A stretch of 13,340 bases of DNA, taken from the NCBI GenBank assembly GCA_013330925.1, contig DUHJ01000085.1, positions 1 to 13,340 of the forward strand, written 5' to 3'. Position 1 is the first letter of the stretch. Every line of letters starts with the position of its first letter. Both the position numbers and the translations under genes were made by a program. Origin of the DNA: Candidatus Poseidoniaceae archaeon (GTDB taxonomy: Archaea; Thermoplasmatota; Poseidoniia; Poseidoniales; Poseidoniaceae). Under the pieces are notes generated by a model. The model saw only the letters and a list, made by a program, of their open reading frames with translations, had not been told where the DNA came from and searched no databases. Below are positions 13,116 to 13,340 of this stretch, one piece after another.

Positions 13116-13340
13116 TCAAAACCGTTGATCGAGTTCATTGAACAAACTGACCACTTCGTGGTGGCCTTCGACTTTACCATTGAACATGTTAGGGATTTTT
13201 CCGACACCTGCTGGAGGAAGCAGAAGTGCTTGCAGACTTCGAATAGGAGGTCCACCCGTGCGTGTGAATCCAAGCATCATTCGAGCCGAAACTCCGGAAA
13301 AGACGTTGGATACAAGACCCAGTGGTCCGAGAACTTGTCT
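13116..13340 (-). CDS. C-terminal fragment of an unidentified protein upstream of the HdrB-like gene
   Basis: An open frame of 74 residues enters from the right edge and stops at 13116-13118. It has a hydrophobic/basic stretch (RMMLGFTRTGGPPIRSL), a proline-rich turn (LLLPPAGVGKIP) and the ending GHHEVVSLFNELDQRF. Its stop codon is inside the ribosome binding site of the HdrB-like gene (TGAGGTG), so the two are co-transcribed and probably partners. A HdrC-like or succinate dehydrogenase-type iron-sulfur subunit would fit the context, but no cysteine is present in the visible part, so the family cannot be assigned. Confidence 0.7.
   Translation of the reverse strand, partial: RQVLGPLGLVSNVFSGVSARMMLGFTRTGGPPIRSLQALLLPPAGVGKIPNMFNGKVEGHHEVVSLFNELDQRF

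Noticed and set aside
1..13340. CRISPR arrays, insertion sequences, phage genes or defence islands
   Set aside because: No regularly spaced repeats, transposase, integrase or terminal inverted repeats were seen. The helicase belongs to the Hef repair family, not a defence helicase.

Overview
The window is archaeal, most probably from a Thermoplasmatota-type euryarchaeon, with marine group II/Poseidoniales as the best guess. The evidence is a long S10/spc-type ribosomal protein operon that includes proteins found in archaea and eukaryotes but not bacteria (eS4, eL32, eL19), the archaeal factor aIF1/SUI1, and the RNase P protein Rnp1 (Rpp29). It also has a Hef/FANCM-type helicase. The order-level placement is inference from gene content and style, not from a search.

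Positions 1-10167 (minus strand) hold 21 tightly packed genes, read from high to low coordinate: uL3, uL4, uL23, uL2, uS19, uL22, uS3, uL29, aIF1, Rnp1, uS17, uL14, uL24, eS4, uL5, uS14, uS8, uL6, eL32, eL19, uL18 (cut by the window edge). Gaps are 0-20 nt, and many junctions overlap by 1-4 nt. Almost every start has a GAGG/GGAGG ribosome binding site, most often 7-8 nt before the start codon, and this fixed several start choices. At several junctions the upstream stop codon lies inside the site (TGAGGTGA). Notable proteins are eL32, which has an N-terminal SAP domain and acidic linker, and uL24, which has a short tandem duplication in its KOW loop.

Positions 10168-10456 separate the divergent operon and helicase. 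The stretch is unusually GC-rich (hand count about 64% over 10201-10320). It contains two 8-bp hairpins with 7-nt loops whose G-U pairs exist only on the minus strand, so it looks like a structured 5' leader or small RNA ahead of uL3.

Positions 10457-12265 (plus strand) encode a Hef-like superfamily 2 helicase that lacks the ERCC4 nuclease domain and ends with a PCNA-binding (PIP) motif. Positions 12252-13340 (minus strand) encode a HdrB-like protein that has lost nearly all cysteines of its two CCG cluster motifs, and the C-terminal end of an upstream, translationally linked gene.

Base composition and arginine codon choice change inside uL4 near position 8920. The right side is about 43-53% GC and rich in CGA codons; the left side is much more GC-rich and mainly CGC/CGT. 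This could be a recombination junction or an assembly join, and readers should bear it in mind when treating the window as one genome.
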